Below are positions 1 through 6,481 of a DNA stretch of 9,434 nt, piece by piece. The stretch spans positions 1 through 9,434 of the forward strand of contig JADZBW010000254.1 of the NCBI GenBank assembly GCA_020851885.1, given 5' to 3'. Within the stretch, counting starts at the first letter, position 1; the number at the start of each line of letters is the position of its first letter. Source of the stretch: Fimbriimonadaceae bacterium (GTDB taxonomy: Bacteria > Armatimonadota > Fimbriimonadia > Fimbriimonadales > Fimbriimonadaceae). The position numbers and the translations under genes were made by a program. The notes below the pieces were generated by a model. The model was given only the letters and a program-made list of their open reading frames with translations. It was not told the origin of the DNA and made no database searches.

Positions 1-957
1 AAACTGGGCCGGACAGGCCTCCAGGTGAGCCCGCTTTGCCTTGGAACGATGAATTTCGGGCCCCAAACGACGGAGCCTGACAGCTACGCGATCATGGATC
101 GAGCGCTAGAGCACGGCATCAATTTCTGGGATACCGCCGATGTGTACGGCTGGAAGAAGGGCGAGGGGATCACCGAGCAAATCATGGGGCGGTACTTTGC
201 CCAAGGTGGAGGCAGGCGCGAGAAGGTCGTGCTGGCCACAAAGGTCTACGGAGACATGGGAGACTGGCCCAACACTTCGAGGCTCTCTGCGCTTCATATC
301 CGAAAAGCATGCGACGATTCCCTTCGTCGACTTAAGACGGACTACCTCGACCTCTATCAGTTCCACCATATCCATCGGGAAACGCCATTCGAGGAGATCT
401 GGCAGGCATGTGAACTGCTCGTTCGGCAAGGCAAGGTGATTTACTTCGGCTCCTCGAATTTCGCGGGATGGCATATTGCGATGGCGAACTCGGTGGCGGC
501 CAACCGCAATTTCCTTGGATTGGTCTGCGAGCAATCGCTGTATAACCTGAACGCTCGGACGATCGAGATGGAAGTCATCCCCGCCTGCCGGCATTACGGG
601 ATGGGTCTGATTCCTTGGAGCCCACTGGGCGGTGGTCTGCTTGGTGGCGTGCTCGAAAAAGTGGCTGAGGGGCGAAGAGCATCGGAAGGCACCCAGAAAG
701 CGATCGAAGCGAATCGAAGCAAATTGGAACAGTGGGAGGCATTCTGCAAGGAAATCGGCGAGAAGCCGGCCGACGTTGCTTTGGCGTGGCTGCTCGCCAA
801 TCCGGTTGTCACCGCGCCAATCATTGGGCCGAGAACGATCGAGCAGTTGGACGGGTCTCTCCGAGCACTGGAGATCAACCTTGACGCCGGAGCGATGGCG
901 AAGCTCGACGAGATCTTCCCGGGATTCAAGACCGCGCCCGAGCACTACGCCTGGTAA
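1..957 (+). CDS. Aldo/keto reductase, 5' end cut by window edge
   Basis: NAD(P)H-dependent aldo/keto reductase, a soluble TIM-barrel enzyme that reduces aldehydes or ketones or oxidises sugar alcohols; the substrate cannot be told. The reading frame is open from base 1, and the first visible residues (KLGRTGLQVSPLCLGTMNFG) are the usual N-terminal strand of the family, so the true start lies a few codons upstream. The GTG at 25 is internal. In visible numbering (318 residues) the catalytic tetrad is D44 and Y49 (in FWDTADVYG), K81 (LATKVYG) and H122 (YQFHHIH). GSSNF at about 149-153, WSPLGGGLLGG and the IIGPRTIEQL cofactor segment near the C-terminus are also typical. The length fits a full enzyme of about 320-330 residues. 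It resembles the YajO/YhdN-type branch (inference). It is convergent with the next gene. The family call is very secure; physiological role is unknown. Confidence 0.95.
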   Translation, partial: KLGRTGLQVSPLCLGTMNFGPQTTEPDSYAIMDRALEHGINFWDTADVYGWKKGEGITEQIMGRYFAQGGGRREKVVLATKVYGDMGDWPNTSRLSALHIRKACDDSLRRLKTDYLDLYQFHHIHRETPFEEIWQACELLVRQGKVIYFGSSNFAGWHIAMANSVAANRNFLGLVCEQSLYNLNARTIEMEVIPACRHYGMGLIPWSPLGGGLLGGVLEKVAEGRRASEGTQKAIEANRSKLEQWEAFCKEIGEKPADVALAWLLANPVVTAPIIGPRTIEQLDGSLRALEINLDAGAMAKLDEIFPGFKTAPEHYAW

Positions 958-966
958 CGCCGACAT

Positions 967-995
967 GGCTGGGTTTTCGATGCGGAAACCTAGCC
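967..995 (+). terminator. Hairpin between convergent genes, probable terminator without a T-tract
   Basis: Arms 967-979 and 983-995 pair over 13 bp with two G-U wobbles (971/991 and 977/985) around a 3-base ATG loop, as read on the + strand. It lies 10 bases after the aldo/keto reductase stop and reaches over the stop codon of the opposite gene (990-992). The wobbles become A-C mismatches on the - strand, so it serves + strand transcripts better. No run of T follows on either strand, so it is not a textbook intrinsic terminator. It could instead act as a 3'-end barrier or a Rho-assisted site. Confidence 0.5.
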
Positions 996-1493
996 TGGCT
1001 CGGTTAACTTGACTTTGCAGCGTGCCGCAAGTTCCTCGATCAGGAGTTCATAGGGCACTTCAAGCCCGTTGCGACTCCAACCCACCGGAACTCGGACTTT
1101 GCCAGAAACGATGTAAGCGTAAGGCTTGATCGTCAGGTTGCCCTTGTCGAGTTTGAACGTAACGCTCTCGTTTCGGATCGAGATCTCAGTGACGCGCTTG
1201 TACTCGATGGATTTGATCGAGGCGCCTTTCACGACGTCGAAGTGGTTCTCTTGGAGGACATACTCGCTTGCCTCCGCTTGGCGATGGAGCATGTCTGCCC
1301 AAGCGCTCTTGCCCAGGTCGAAGATGGCCGTGGCCGCGTCCGCGACGGTTGCCCCGACTTTCTTGAAGTCGCTGCGATCGCGGTAGGGATCGACGGCATC
1401 TTTGCCCTTGCTCTTTGCCGACTTTCGGTAGCTATCGGCGGCTGTTTCCAGCCATCGTATCGCTTCGCCAGGTTTGTAACGGATGGGTTCCAT
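990..1493 (-). CDS. Conserved-looking hypothetical protein, 167 aa
   Basis: I do not recognise this protein. The N-terminal half (about 5-80) is charged and looks helical (GEAIRWLETAADSYRKSAKSKG at the start, a second helix around 45-80). The C-terminal half (about 85-165) alternates hydrophobic and polar residues as in a beta-barrel and ends in an amphipathic helix (VPYELLIEELAARCKV). That order, strands then one closing helix, recalls small bacterial PH-like domains, but this is inference only. There is no signal peptide or membrane segment, so it should be cytosolic. It lies 57 bases after trmFO on the same strand and could be read through from it, but TATAAT at 1503-1508 sits 9 bases before the ATG, so it probably also has its own promoter. 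There is no Shine-Dalgarno sequence. Codon use looks normal for the window, which supports a real gene. Confidence 0.8.
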   Translation of the reverse strand: MEPIRYKPGEAIRWLETAADSYRKSAKSKGKDAVDPYRDRSDFKKVGATVADAATAIFDLGKSAWADMLHRQAEASEYVLQENHFDVVKGASIKSIEYKRVTEISIRNESVTFKLDKGNLTIKPYAYIVSGKVRVPVGWSRNGLEVPYELLIEELAARCKVKLTEPG

Positions 1494-1502
1494 CTAGGGC
1501 CG

Positions 1503-1508
1503 ATTATA
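1503..1508 (-). promoter_or_regulatory. -10 box (TATAAT) directly before the hypothetical gene
   Basis: On the - strand a perfect TATAAT is followed by 9 bases (CGGCCCTAG) and then the ATG at 1493. Transcription would begin within about 0-3 bases of the start codon, giving a leaderless or nearly leaderless mRNA. No good -35 is visible at 16-18 bases upstream, where the sequence reads TCGCGC at 17. Confidence 0.6.
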
Positions 1509-1550
1509 AGCCGGGGTTTGGGAATGCGCGAAGGCACTGGTTCTTTCTGC

Positions 1551-2960
1551 TCAATCGTCCAGTGCAGTTCGCCATTGCGTAAATCCGGCTTGGGCCGCTT
1601 CCAGCTTCTTCGCTCGTTTGACTCCCTTGTCCCGGGTGGGCTCCTCGGGATCGGGGAAGAGGCCCCAGTTGATGTTCATCGGTGCGAACTCGCGCTCGGT
1701 ATCGTCCTGCAGGTGCGAGATCAGGGAGCCATAGGCGCTGGCGCGAGGTGGTCTTGGGAACTCCCGACCTTGGTTCTTGGCCAAGACCGCCAAGCCGGTA
1801 TAGATTCCCATGGCCGCCGATTCCACATATCCTTCGACTCCGGTGAGCTGGCCCGCGATAAAGAGTCCCGGAACATCGCGCATCTCCAGATTCTCGGAGA
1901 GCGCCTTGGGCGCCTCGATGTACGTATTGCGATGGATAACTCCGTAGCGAACAAACTCTGCGCTCTCAAGTCCCGGGACCATCCGGAAGATCCTGCGCTG
2001 CTCGCCCCATTTGAGCCTTGTCTGGCAAGCAACCAAGGAATAGAGGGTCTTCTCCTTATTCTCCGGGCGGAGCTGCAGCGCCGCCCATGGCCTGCGCCCC
2101 GTCCTCGGATCGATCAGGCCGACGGGTTTGAAGTTGCCAAAAGCCAAGGATCGAGCGCCTTTTTCGGCGATTGCCTCGATCGGAGTGCAGCCGGCAAAGT
2201 ACTTGATCTTCTCCAGGAAGCGCTCTTCGGTTGATTCGCCTGTTGGGAGCGCATAGCCTTCACCGACCTCGACTTCGCCCCGGACGCCCCCGGCTTCAAA
2301 GGCATGGATCGGTGCACGTTCGGCTGAAACAAGGGCGGCGACAAACGCTTCGTAGTTCTCTTTGTTGAACGGGCAGTTCAGATAATCGTCGCCTTCGCCT
2401 TTGTCGTACCGACTCTGAGCGAAAACGATGCTTCGATCCAAGCTGGCCGCTTCGACGGTTGGACTGACCGCATCGTAGAAATACAGGTGCTCTCGACCGG
2501 TCAGTTTTGCAAGCCAGCCGCTGAGTTCGGGGGAAGTTAGCGGCCCCGTCGCGAGGATGGTGATGTCACCCTGGTCGATCGCCGCCTGCGCCATTTCGAC
2601 GGTGAACTCCTCGCGGCAAACCTCGATGAGGGGGTGTTCTTCCAGCTTCCGGGTGATCGAAGCGCCGAATAGGTCCCGATCGACTCCGAGCGCTTCCCCC
2701 GCTGGAACTTCGTGCTCCAACGCAGTTGCCAGCACGATCGAACCCAGGGCGGTCATTTCGGCTTTCAATTGACCAGCTGGCGACGTCGCGAGTTTGGACT
2801 TAAACGAGTTCGAGCAGACCAACTCGGCGAAGTAATGGGTTGTATGGGCGGGCGTCATGCGCCGGGGACGCATTTCATAGAGCCTGACGTTTTGGCCACG
2901 GGAAGCGAGGGCCCAAGCGGCCTCGACACCGGCGAAACCGGCGCCGACAACGTTGATCAT
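1551..2960 (-). CDS. trmFO: TrmFO, folate/FAD-dependent tRNA m5U54 methyltransferase
   Basis: Methylates uridine 54 in the T-loop of tRNA to ribothymidine, using N5,N10-methylenetetrahydrofolate as carbon donor and reduced FAD (known for the family; formerly called Gid). It has 469 residues against roughly 435-445 in Bacillus and Thermus. The N-terminal dinucleotide-binding motif VVGAGFAGVEAA (4-15) and the acidic YEMRP (28-32) bind FAD. The family block ELVCSNSF carries C49, equivalent to one catalytic cysteine. The second is probably C257 in FAGCTPIEAIAEKGARSLAF, with C196 (YLNCPF) also conserved. PALQLRPE-like and GLFIAGQLTGVEGYVESAAMG (about 380-400) segments complete the Rossmann fold. 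The start at 2960 is required because the FAD motif begins at residue 2. It is a single gene, divergent from the NTF2-like gene, with a possible 3' partner (the hypothetical gene). It is a housekeeping enzyme; confidence is very high. Confidence 0.97.
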   Translation of the reverse strand: MINVVGAGFAGVEAAWALASRGQNVRLYEMRPRRMTPAHTTHYFAELVCSNSFKSKLATSPAGQLKAEMTALGSIVLATALEHEVPAGEALGVDRDLFGASITRKLEEHPLIEVCREEFTVEMAQAAIDQGDITILATGPLTSPELSGWLAKLTGREHLYFYDAVSPTVEAASLDRSIVFAQSRYDKGEGDDYLNCPFNKENYEAFVAALVSAERAPIHAFEAGGVRGEVEVGEGYALPTGESTEERFLEKIKYFAGCTPIEAIAEKGARSLAFGNFKPVGLIDPRTGRRPWAALQLRPENKEKTLYSLVACQTRLKWGEQRRIFRMVPGLESAEFVRYGVIHRNTYIEAPKALSENLEMRDVPGLFIAGQLTGVEGYVESAAMGIYTGLAVLAKNQGREFPRPPRASAYGSLISHLQDDTEREFAPMNINWGLFPDPEEPTRDKGVKRAKKLEAAQAGFTQWRTALDD

Positions 2961-2966
2961 CTCTCG

Positions 2967-2972
2967 ATTATG
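2967..2972 (-). promoter_or_regulatory. -10-like box (CATAAT) directly before trmFO
   Basis: Read on the - strand, CATAAT (five of six matches to TATAAT) is followed by CGAGAG and then the ATG at 2960, a 6-base spacing that would put the first transcribed base at or next to the start codon. The GAGAG touches the ATG too closely to work as a Shine-Dalgarno sequence. TTGACG at 2995-3000 (- strand) is 22 bases from this box, too far for a normal -35. Confidence 0.5.
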
Positions 2973-3004
2973 GAGTCTGAATGTCGCCGCTCGCCGTCAA
3001 GGCT

Positions 3005-3013
3005 TGCTATCCT
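3005..3013 (+). promoter_or_regulatory. Extended -10 (TGC-TATCCT) directly before the NTF2-like gene
   Basis: TG at 3005-3006, one base, then TATCCT at 3008-3013 fits an extended -10 (TGnTANNNT). Seven bases (AGTCCCG) separate it from the ATG at 3021, so the mRNA would have essentially no leader. No Shine-Dalgarno sequence is present and no -35 is evident, which an extended -10 can do without. Confidence 0.55.
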
Positions 3014-3020
3014 AGTCCCG

Positions 3021-3383
3021 ATGGATGCGATTCAAGCCGAACAGATGGCCAAGGCATGGACGGAAGCCTGGAACACCCACGACCTCGATGCCCTGATGGA
3101 GCATTACGCCGAGAATGTCGTTTTCCACTCTCCGTTCGTGAAGTTGCTCCAAGTAAAAGGTGAAACCACGGTCTGCGGCAAGACCGCCCTGCGCGAGTAC
3201 TTCAGGCGAGGCATGGAGGCCTATCCACATTCTCGTTTCCAACTCCACCGCACGGGTGTCGGAGTGGATAGCATCGTCATGAACTACATTAGCGTCAACG
3301 GGATGCTTGCCAACGAATTGCACGTGCTGAATGAGGATGGAAAGGCGATCGAGGTGCGTTGCCACTATAGCGATTCGGTCTAG
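3021..3383 (+). CDS. NTF2-like / SnoaL-like protein, 120 aa
   Basis: Small single-domain protein of the NTF2-like alpha+beta-cone fold (SnoaL/limonene-epoxide-hydrolase-like group). It opens with the usual helix and the signature AWNTHDLDALMEHYAENVVFHSP (17-38 region), continues with a GKTALREYFRRGMEAYP helix (53-69) and ends with beta strands (NELHVLNEDGKAIEVRCHYSDSV). Family members are enzymes or ligand-binding proteins with a hydrophobic pocket; in many bacteria they have no assigned function. Polar residues facing the pocket may include H36 and H115, but I cannot assign catalysis. The ATG at 3021 is chosen because it begins the first helix and follows a -10 box. Reading upstream in this frame enters the trmFO gene antisense. 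The gene precedes the YdbS-like gene by 59 bases, which has its own promoter-like sequence. The fold call is secure, the function is not. Confidence 0.88.
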   Translation: MDAIQAEQMAKAWTEAWNTHDLDALMEHYAENVVFHSPFVKLLQVKGETTVCGKTALREYFRRGMEAYPHSRFQLHRTGVGVDSIVMNYISVNGMLANELHVLNEDGKAIEVRCHYSDSV

Positions 3384-3427
3384 GCCCGGTAGTTCGACTC
3401 GCAACCTTGCTTCGTTGCCCGACGTCT

Positions 3428-3436
3428 TGATAGCGT
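3428..3436 (+). promoter_or_regulatory. Extended -10 (TGA-TAGCGT) directly before the YdbS-like gene
   Basis: TG at 3428-3429, one base and TAGCGT at 3431-3436 form TGnTANNNT, followed by AACACC and the ATG at 3443 (6-base spacing). A weak -35, TTGCTT at 3407-3412, lies 18 bases upstream. No Shine-Dalgarno sequence is present. This gene pair can therefore be transcribed separately from the NTF2-like gene, on a leaderless message. Confidence 0.55.
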
Positions 3437-3442
3437 AACACC

Positions 3443-3943
3443 ATGGAGCAACCAATTGCCAAGCGAACCACCGATGGCCCCAGGCCAATTCATCCGGCGA
3501 TTCGCAAGGTTTGGCTTTTCTCAAACCTAATCTCGGTGGTGATTCTCGGAGTCATCTTGTCCTTTGTGGAGTTCGTATTCCTTCGATCTTTTCATGCACC
3601 TTGGCGGTTTCCAGTCATCGCGCCGCTTCTCGCCATCGTCATCGGCATTTGGGCGTCAAGCATGGTCCGCCGACAGTGGGCAAACTGGCGCTACGAGGTG
3701 ACCGATGATGAAGTCGTCCTCGCCTGGGGCGTATTTTTCCAGACTCGACGCTTCGTACCACGAGATCGTGTCCAGCACGTGGATATCAACACTGGGCCGA
3801 TTGACCGTCGCTTTGGGTTGGCCCAGGTCAGCCTCTACGTTGCGGGCGCCCACGGGTCGGTGGGTACGATCCCTGGCCTCACGCCGCAGGAAGCGGACGA
3901 CCTGCGCAGCATGCTCGTGGAGTCTCATGCCGCCCATGTTTGA
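3443..3943 (+). CDS. YdbS-like membrane protein with one bacterial PH (bPH2) domain
   Basis: Inner-membrane protein of 166 residues. After a short cytosolic tail there are two membrane segments, about 25-49 (VWLFSNLISVVILGVILSF) and 53-75 (PVIAPLLAIVIGIWASSMV). The single bPH2 (DUF304) domain at about 78-160 follows: RYEVTDDEVVLAWGVFFQTRRFVPRDRVQHVDINTGPIDRRFGLAQV in its centre, where the RFVPRDRVQHVDI strand and the RRFGLAQVSLYVAGA strand are the family hallmarks. The family and its pairing with a larger three-domain protein are known from Bacillus subtilis ydbS-ydbT, where the pair was linked to resistance to antimicrobial lipopeptide or bacteriocin; I take that role as possible here, not shown. 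The stop codon overlaps the start of the next gene, indicating a two-gene operon and probably a complex. Confidence 0.9.
   Translation: MEQPIAKRTTDGPRPIHPAIRKVWLFSNLISVVILGVILSFVEFVFLRSFHAPWRFPVIAPLLAIVIGIWASSMVRRQWANWRYEVTDDEVVLAWGVFFQTRRFVPRDRVQHVDINTGPIDRRFGLAQVSLYVAGAHGSVGTIPGLTPQEADDLRSMLVESHAAHV
3919..3922 (+). promoter_or_regulatory. Shine-Dalgarno GGAG inside the YdbS-like gene
   Basis: GGAG lies 4 bases before ATG 3927 and 13 bases before ATG 3936, the two possible starts of the YdbT-like gene. The spacing slightly favours 3927. It would support re-initiation by ribosomes ending at 3943. Confidence 0.5.
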
Positions 3944-5414
3944 CGAACCACGTCGGCTCCATCCCGCGGCAATTCTCATCAATCTCGGTCGCTATTTCAA
4001 GCAGATGATTGGGGCGGTCGCATTCCCCTTGATCGCAATGCTGGCTACCGGTCGGAATTCCAAGAAGGAGACCATGGCCTTGATGGTGGGGATTGTCGGT
4101 GGGATCCTCTCGGCCCTGGCGTTGATTGGCCCGGTCCTCGCCTATTTCACAACGACTTTCTCAATTCACGAAAATGCCCTCGTCATTTCGAGTGGTCTCA
4201 TTTGGCGCAAACGCCGCACCATCCCATTGGCTCGAATTCAGAATGTGAACATCGAGCGAACCATCTGGCATCGTCTGCTGGGGGCGGCCGCCGTGAAGGT
4301 GGAGACTGCCGCCGGGGGAGGCGTCGAGGGGGAGTTGGCCGCACTGTCCATGGTCGACGCCAATGCACTCCAATCCGCGCTTCTCCATCATGCCGACTCG
4401 GAGCCGGTTGAGCAACCCAAGCAGCCGGAAGCCCTCTTCGCCCTGACGCCCAAGCAGGTCTTTCTCGCGGGGGCGCTTGGCAACCGGTTGATGTACATCA
4501 TTGCGGGAATCCTGGGCGTGTTCCAGATCGACAACATTTCCGAGGTGTCCTTCAGGCCGTTGGTTCGGAGCCTGAACTCGATGAGCCCAGTCGTCGGCGC
4601 CATGGTGGCCACCGCCGCTTTCTTTGGATTGGTGCTTGTTGGGTGGTTGGTGTCGATCGTCATGTCCGCAACCAGGTTCTACGGTTTTCGGATCGAGCGT
4701 CATGAAAGAGGCCTATTGCTTACGCATGGACTGCTGACCCAGTTCAAATCGATCGTGCCGCTGGGCCGGGTGCAGGTGGTTCGGATTGTCCAACCCATCT
4801 TCTTCCGTCTTTTCGATTATTGCGAAGTCTACGCAGATACCGCCGGTTCGTTCGATTCCAAGGACGTCGCAAGCGCCAACAAGGTCTGTCCCATTCTCGA
4901 GGTCGATCGCACTCAAGAGATCGGAAGACTTTTGTTGCCAAATTTCGACCTCGATTCGCTGCATTGGCGGCAGGTGAGTCGAAAGGCGATTCGTCGCCAT
5001 GCCATCCGGAGCTTTCTCATTTGGGCGATCTTCCTTGTACCGGTGGGCGTCATTTGGTTTAAGTGGCAGGCGCTTTGGGTGCTGATTCCTCTGGCAATCC
5101 TATGCTGGATCAGCGGGATACTGTATTTTCGGTATGTGGCCTATGGCACAAACGAGAATCTCCTGGCTTCGAGGCAGGGCATTCTGCGCAAACAAATCGT
5201 GGTTATGCCTTTCGATCGAATTCAGCACTACACGATCAACGCCTCGTACTTTCAACGCCTTGCCGGACTTTCCACCGTCACCGTGGTCAGCGCCGCGGCC
5301 GGTGGGCATCCCGTCTCCATTGCCGACGTCGATATCGAAGCCGCTCATGAGTTGCGTCGCAAACTCTCTGAGTCGATTCGAGAGCATCGAGGGAATCGGA
5401 CAGGCGGACTCTAG
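3927..5414 (+). CDS. YdbT-like membrane protein with three bPH2 domains
   Basis: Membrane protein of 495 residues that repeats the unit 'membrane hairpin, then PH domain' three times. Membrane pairs lie at about 23-41/52-76, 181-201/221-246 and 362-379/382-403. The bPH2 domains are at about 75-152 (SSGLIWRKRRTIPLARIQNV), 250-335 (THGLLTQFKSIVPLGRVQVV) and 403-485 (RQGILRKQIVVMPFDRIQHY). The three cores align with one another: a short GL/GIL turn, basic residues, P, then an (R)IQ/VQ strand. It overlaps the YdbS-like gene by 17 bases from ATG 3927 (8 from ATG 3936), so both are co-translated. The frame is open much further upstream, to 3705, but that part only mirrors the YdbS-like gene and has no family similarity. 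It probably acts with the YdbS-like protein at the membrane; envelope-stress or peptide resistance is a guess from the Bacillus pair. The gene ends tail to tail with the dehydrogenase. Confidence 0.9.
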   Translation: MPPMFDEPRRLHPAAILINLGRYFKQMIGAVAFPLIAMLATGRNSKKETMALMVGIVGGILSALALIGPVLAYFTTTFSIHENALVISSGLIWRKRRTIPLARIQNVNIERTIWHRLLGAAAVKVETAAGGGVEGELAALSMVDANALQSALLHHADSEPVEQPKQPEALFALTPKQVFLAGALGNRLMYIIAGILGVFQIDNISEVSFRPLVRSLNSMSPVVGAMVATAAFFGLVLVGWLVSIVMSATRFYGFRIERHERGLLLTHGLLTQFKSIVPLGRVQVVRIVQPIFFRLFDYCEVYADTAGSFDSKDVASANKVCPILEVDRTQEIGRLLLPNFDLDSLHWRQVSRKAIRRHAIRSFLIWAIFLVPVGVIWFKWQALWVLIPLAILCWISGILYFRYVAYGTNENLLASRQGILRKQIVVMPFDRIQHYTINASYFQRLAGLSTVTVVSAAAGGHPVSIADVDIEAAHELRRKLSESIREHRGNRTGGL

Positions 5415-6481
5415 ATTTGGATGCGAGCGCCATTCTCACGAGCGCTTCGATAGATTCCCAGAATGATCTTGAGCGGTTCAAGCGATGCTTCGCCGGTTAG
5501 AAGGGGCTCCCGATCGTCGAGAATCGCCCGCGTGAAGTCTTCGAGTTGAAGGCGATGCTGCTCACCCCATTTTGCCGTCGGGTCTTCTGCCGATGCTGAT
5601 ATCAGTTCGGCTTCGTTCCGATCGGCGGTGTGCTGGGTCGGCGTGGGCTGCATCATAACCCCGCCTCCATAGAGGCCCTCTGCGGCAGCAATGGGGTCGG
5701 CTTTCCACATCTTCACGCGGTCGCCTTCGAGAACGACGGTTCCATGTTTGCCATGGACCTCGAGGCGTTCTGCCATGCCGGGAAAGAACGAGGTGGAACC
5801 ATAGATGACGCCGATCGCGCCATTCTTGTACTCGACAAGCGCCTGGGCGATATCCTCGACTTCGATCTGATGGGCGGAGGTTCGGACTTGTGCTTGAACG
5901 GAACGCACTCCACCCATGATCCACTGAATCATATCGATCATGTGGACTCCTTGGTTGATCAGGCAACCGCCACCGTCGAGGGCCCAGGTCCCTCGCCAAT
6001 CTCCGCTGTCGTAATAGGCCTGAGTGCGGTACCACTTGATGGTGGCATCGCCGGCCAAGAGATCTCCCAGTTCGCCATTCTGAGCCGCCAGACGGGTTCG
6101 TTGTACGGCATTCGAGAAGCGATGTTGGCTGATTGTCGCCAGCTTGATTCCTGAATGACGACCGGCCTCGACGAGAGCTTTGGCGGATTCAAACGAGACG
6201 TCGATAGGTTTTTCTGTGATCACGTGCTTGCCGGCTTGGGCGGCCAGGATGCCGACATCGGCATGAAGGCCGCTCGGCGTGCAGACAATGACCGCATCGC
6301 AGGCATCGAACAGGCTCCTCAAGGAATTGGCGGCCAAACAACCAAAGCGTTCGGCGAAGGCCTTCGCCCTTTCGGGGACCACATCGAAGGCGGTGGCGAG
6401 AGCCGCACCATCGATCTTTGTCAGGGCTTCCGCGTGGACCGGCGCAATCGCCCCGCAGCCGATGATTCCGTACCGGATCAT
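5411..6481 (-). CDS. Gfo/Idh/MocA-family oxidoreductase
   Basis: NAD(P)-dependent sugar or polyol dehydrogenase of 356 residues, cytosolic. The N-terminal Rossmann fold has GIIGCGAIA (5-13), an acceptor D at 33 (AFDVVPER) that favours NAD, the VCTPSGLHADV block (66-76) and the family motif TEKPID with E90-K91-P92. The C-terminal alpha/beta domain has GGGCLINQGVHMIDM (170-184) with the probable catalytic H180 and D183; the usual Asp of GGGxLxDxGxH is N176 here. Substrate is not predictable from sequence. Its ATG overlaps the stop of the isomerase-like gene as ATGA, and AGGGG sits 7 bases before it, so both are translated together. The pairing with a TIM-barrel epimerase/isomerase suggests the two act on the same sugar or cyclitol, oxidising and rearranging it. 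The stop shares bases with the stop of the YdbT-like gene. Confidence 0.95.
   Translation of the reverse strand: MIRYGIIGCGAIAPVHAEALTKIDGAALATAFDVVPERAKAFAERFGCLAANSLRSLFDACDAVIVCTPSGLHADVGILAAQAGKHVITEKPIDVSFESAKALVEAGRHSGIKLATISQHRFSNAVQRTRLAAQNGELGDLLAGDATIKWYRTQAYYDSGDWRGTWALDGGGCLINQGVHMIDMIQWIMGGVRSVQAQVRTSAHQIEVEDIAQALVEYKNGAIGVIYGSTSFFPGMAERLEVHGKHGTVVLEGDRVKMWKADPIAAAEGLYGGGVMMQPTPTQHTADRNEAELISASAEDPTAKWGEQHRLQLEDFTRAILDDREPLLTGEASLEPLKIILGIYRSARENGARIQI

Noticed and set aside
25..27. GTG at 25 as the start of the aldo/keto reductase
   Set aside because: The residues before it are the conserved N-terminal strand of the family and the frame is open to the edge.
106..966. 286-codon open frame on the - strand
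   Set aside because: It is codon-aligned antisense of the aldo/keto reductase, explained by the same codon avoidance, with no recognisable domain.
1242..2234. 330-codon open frame on the + strand
   Set aside because: It runs antisense across the unknown gene and the 3' half of trmFO. The product has no coherent motif, whereas trmFO is certain.
2712..3020. Longer N-terminus for the NTF2-like protein
   Set aside because: It would be antisense to trmFO. The NTF2 fold begins at 3021, right after a -10 box.
3705..3926. Longer N-terminus for the YdbT-like protein
   Set aside because: This part is the YdbS-like gene read in another frame, and it has no membrane or PH features. The start at 3927 has an SD and fits the family.
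5426..5446. Inverted repeat AGCGC/GCGCT as a terminator of the YdbT-like gene
   Set aside because: Only 5-6 bp with an 11-base loop inside dehydrogenase coding sequence and no T-run; likely chance.
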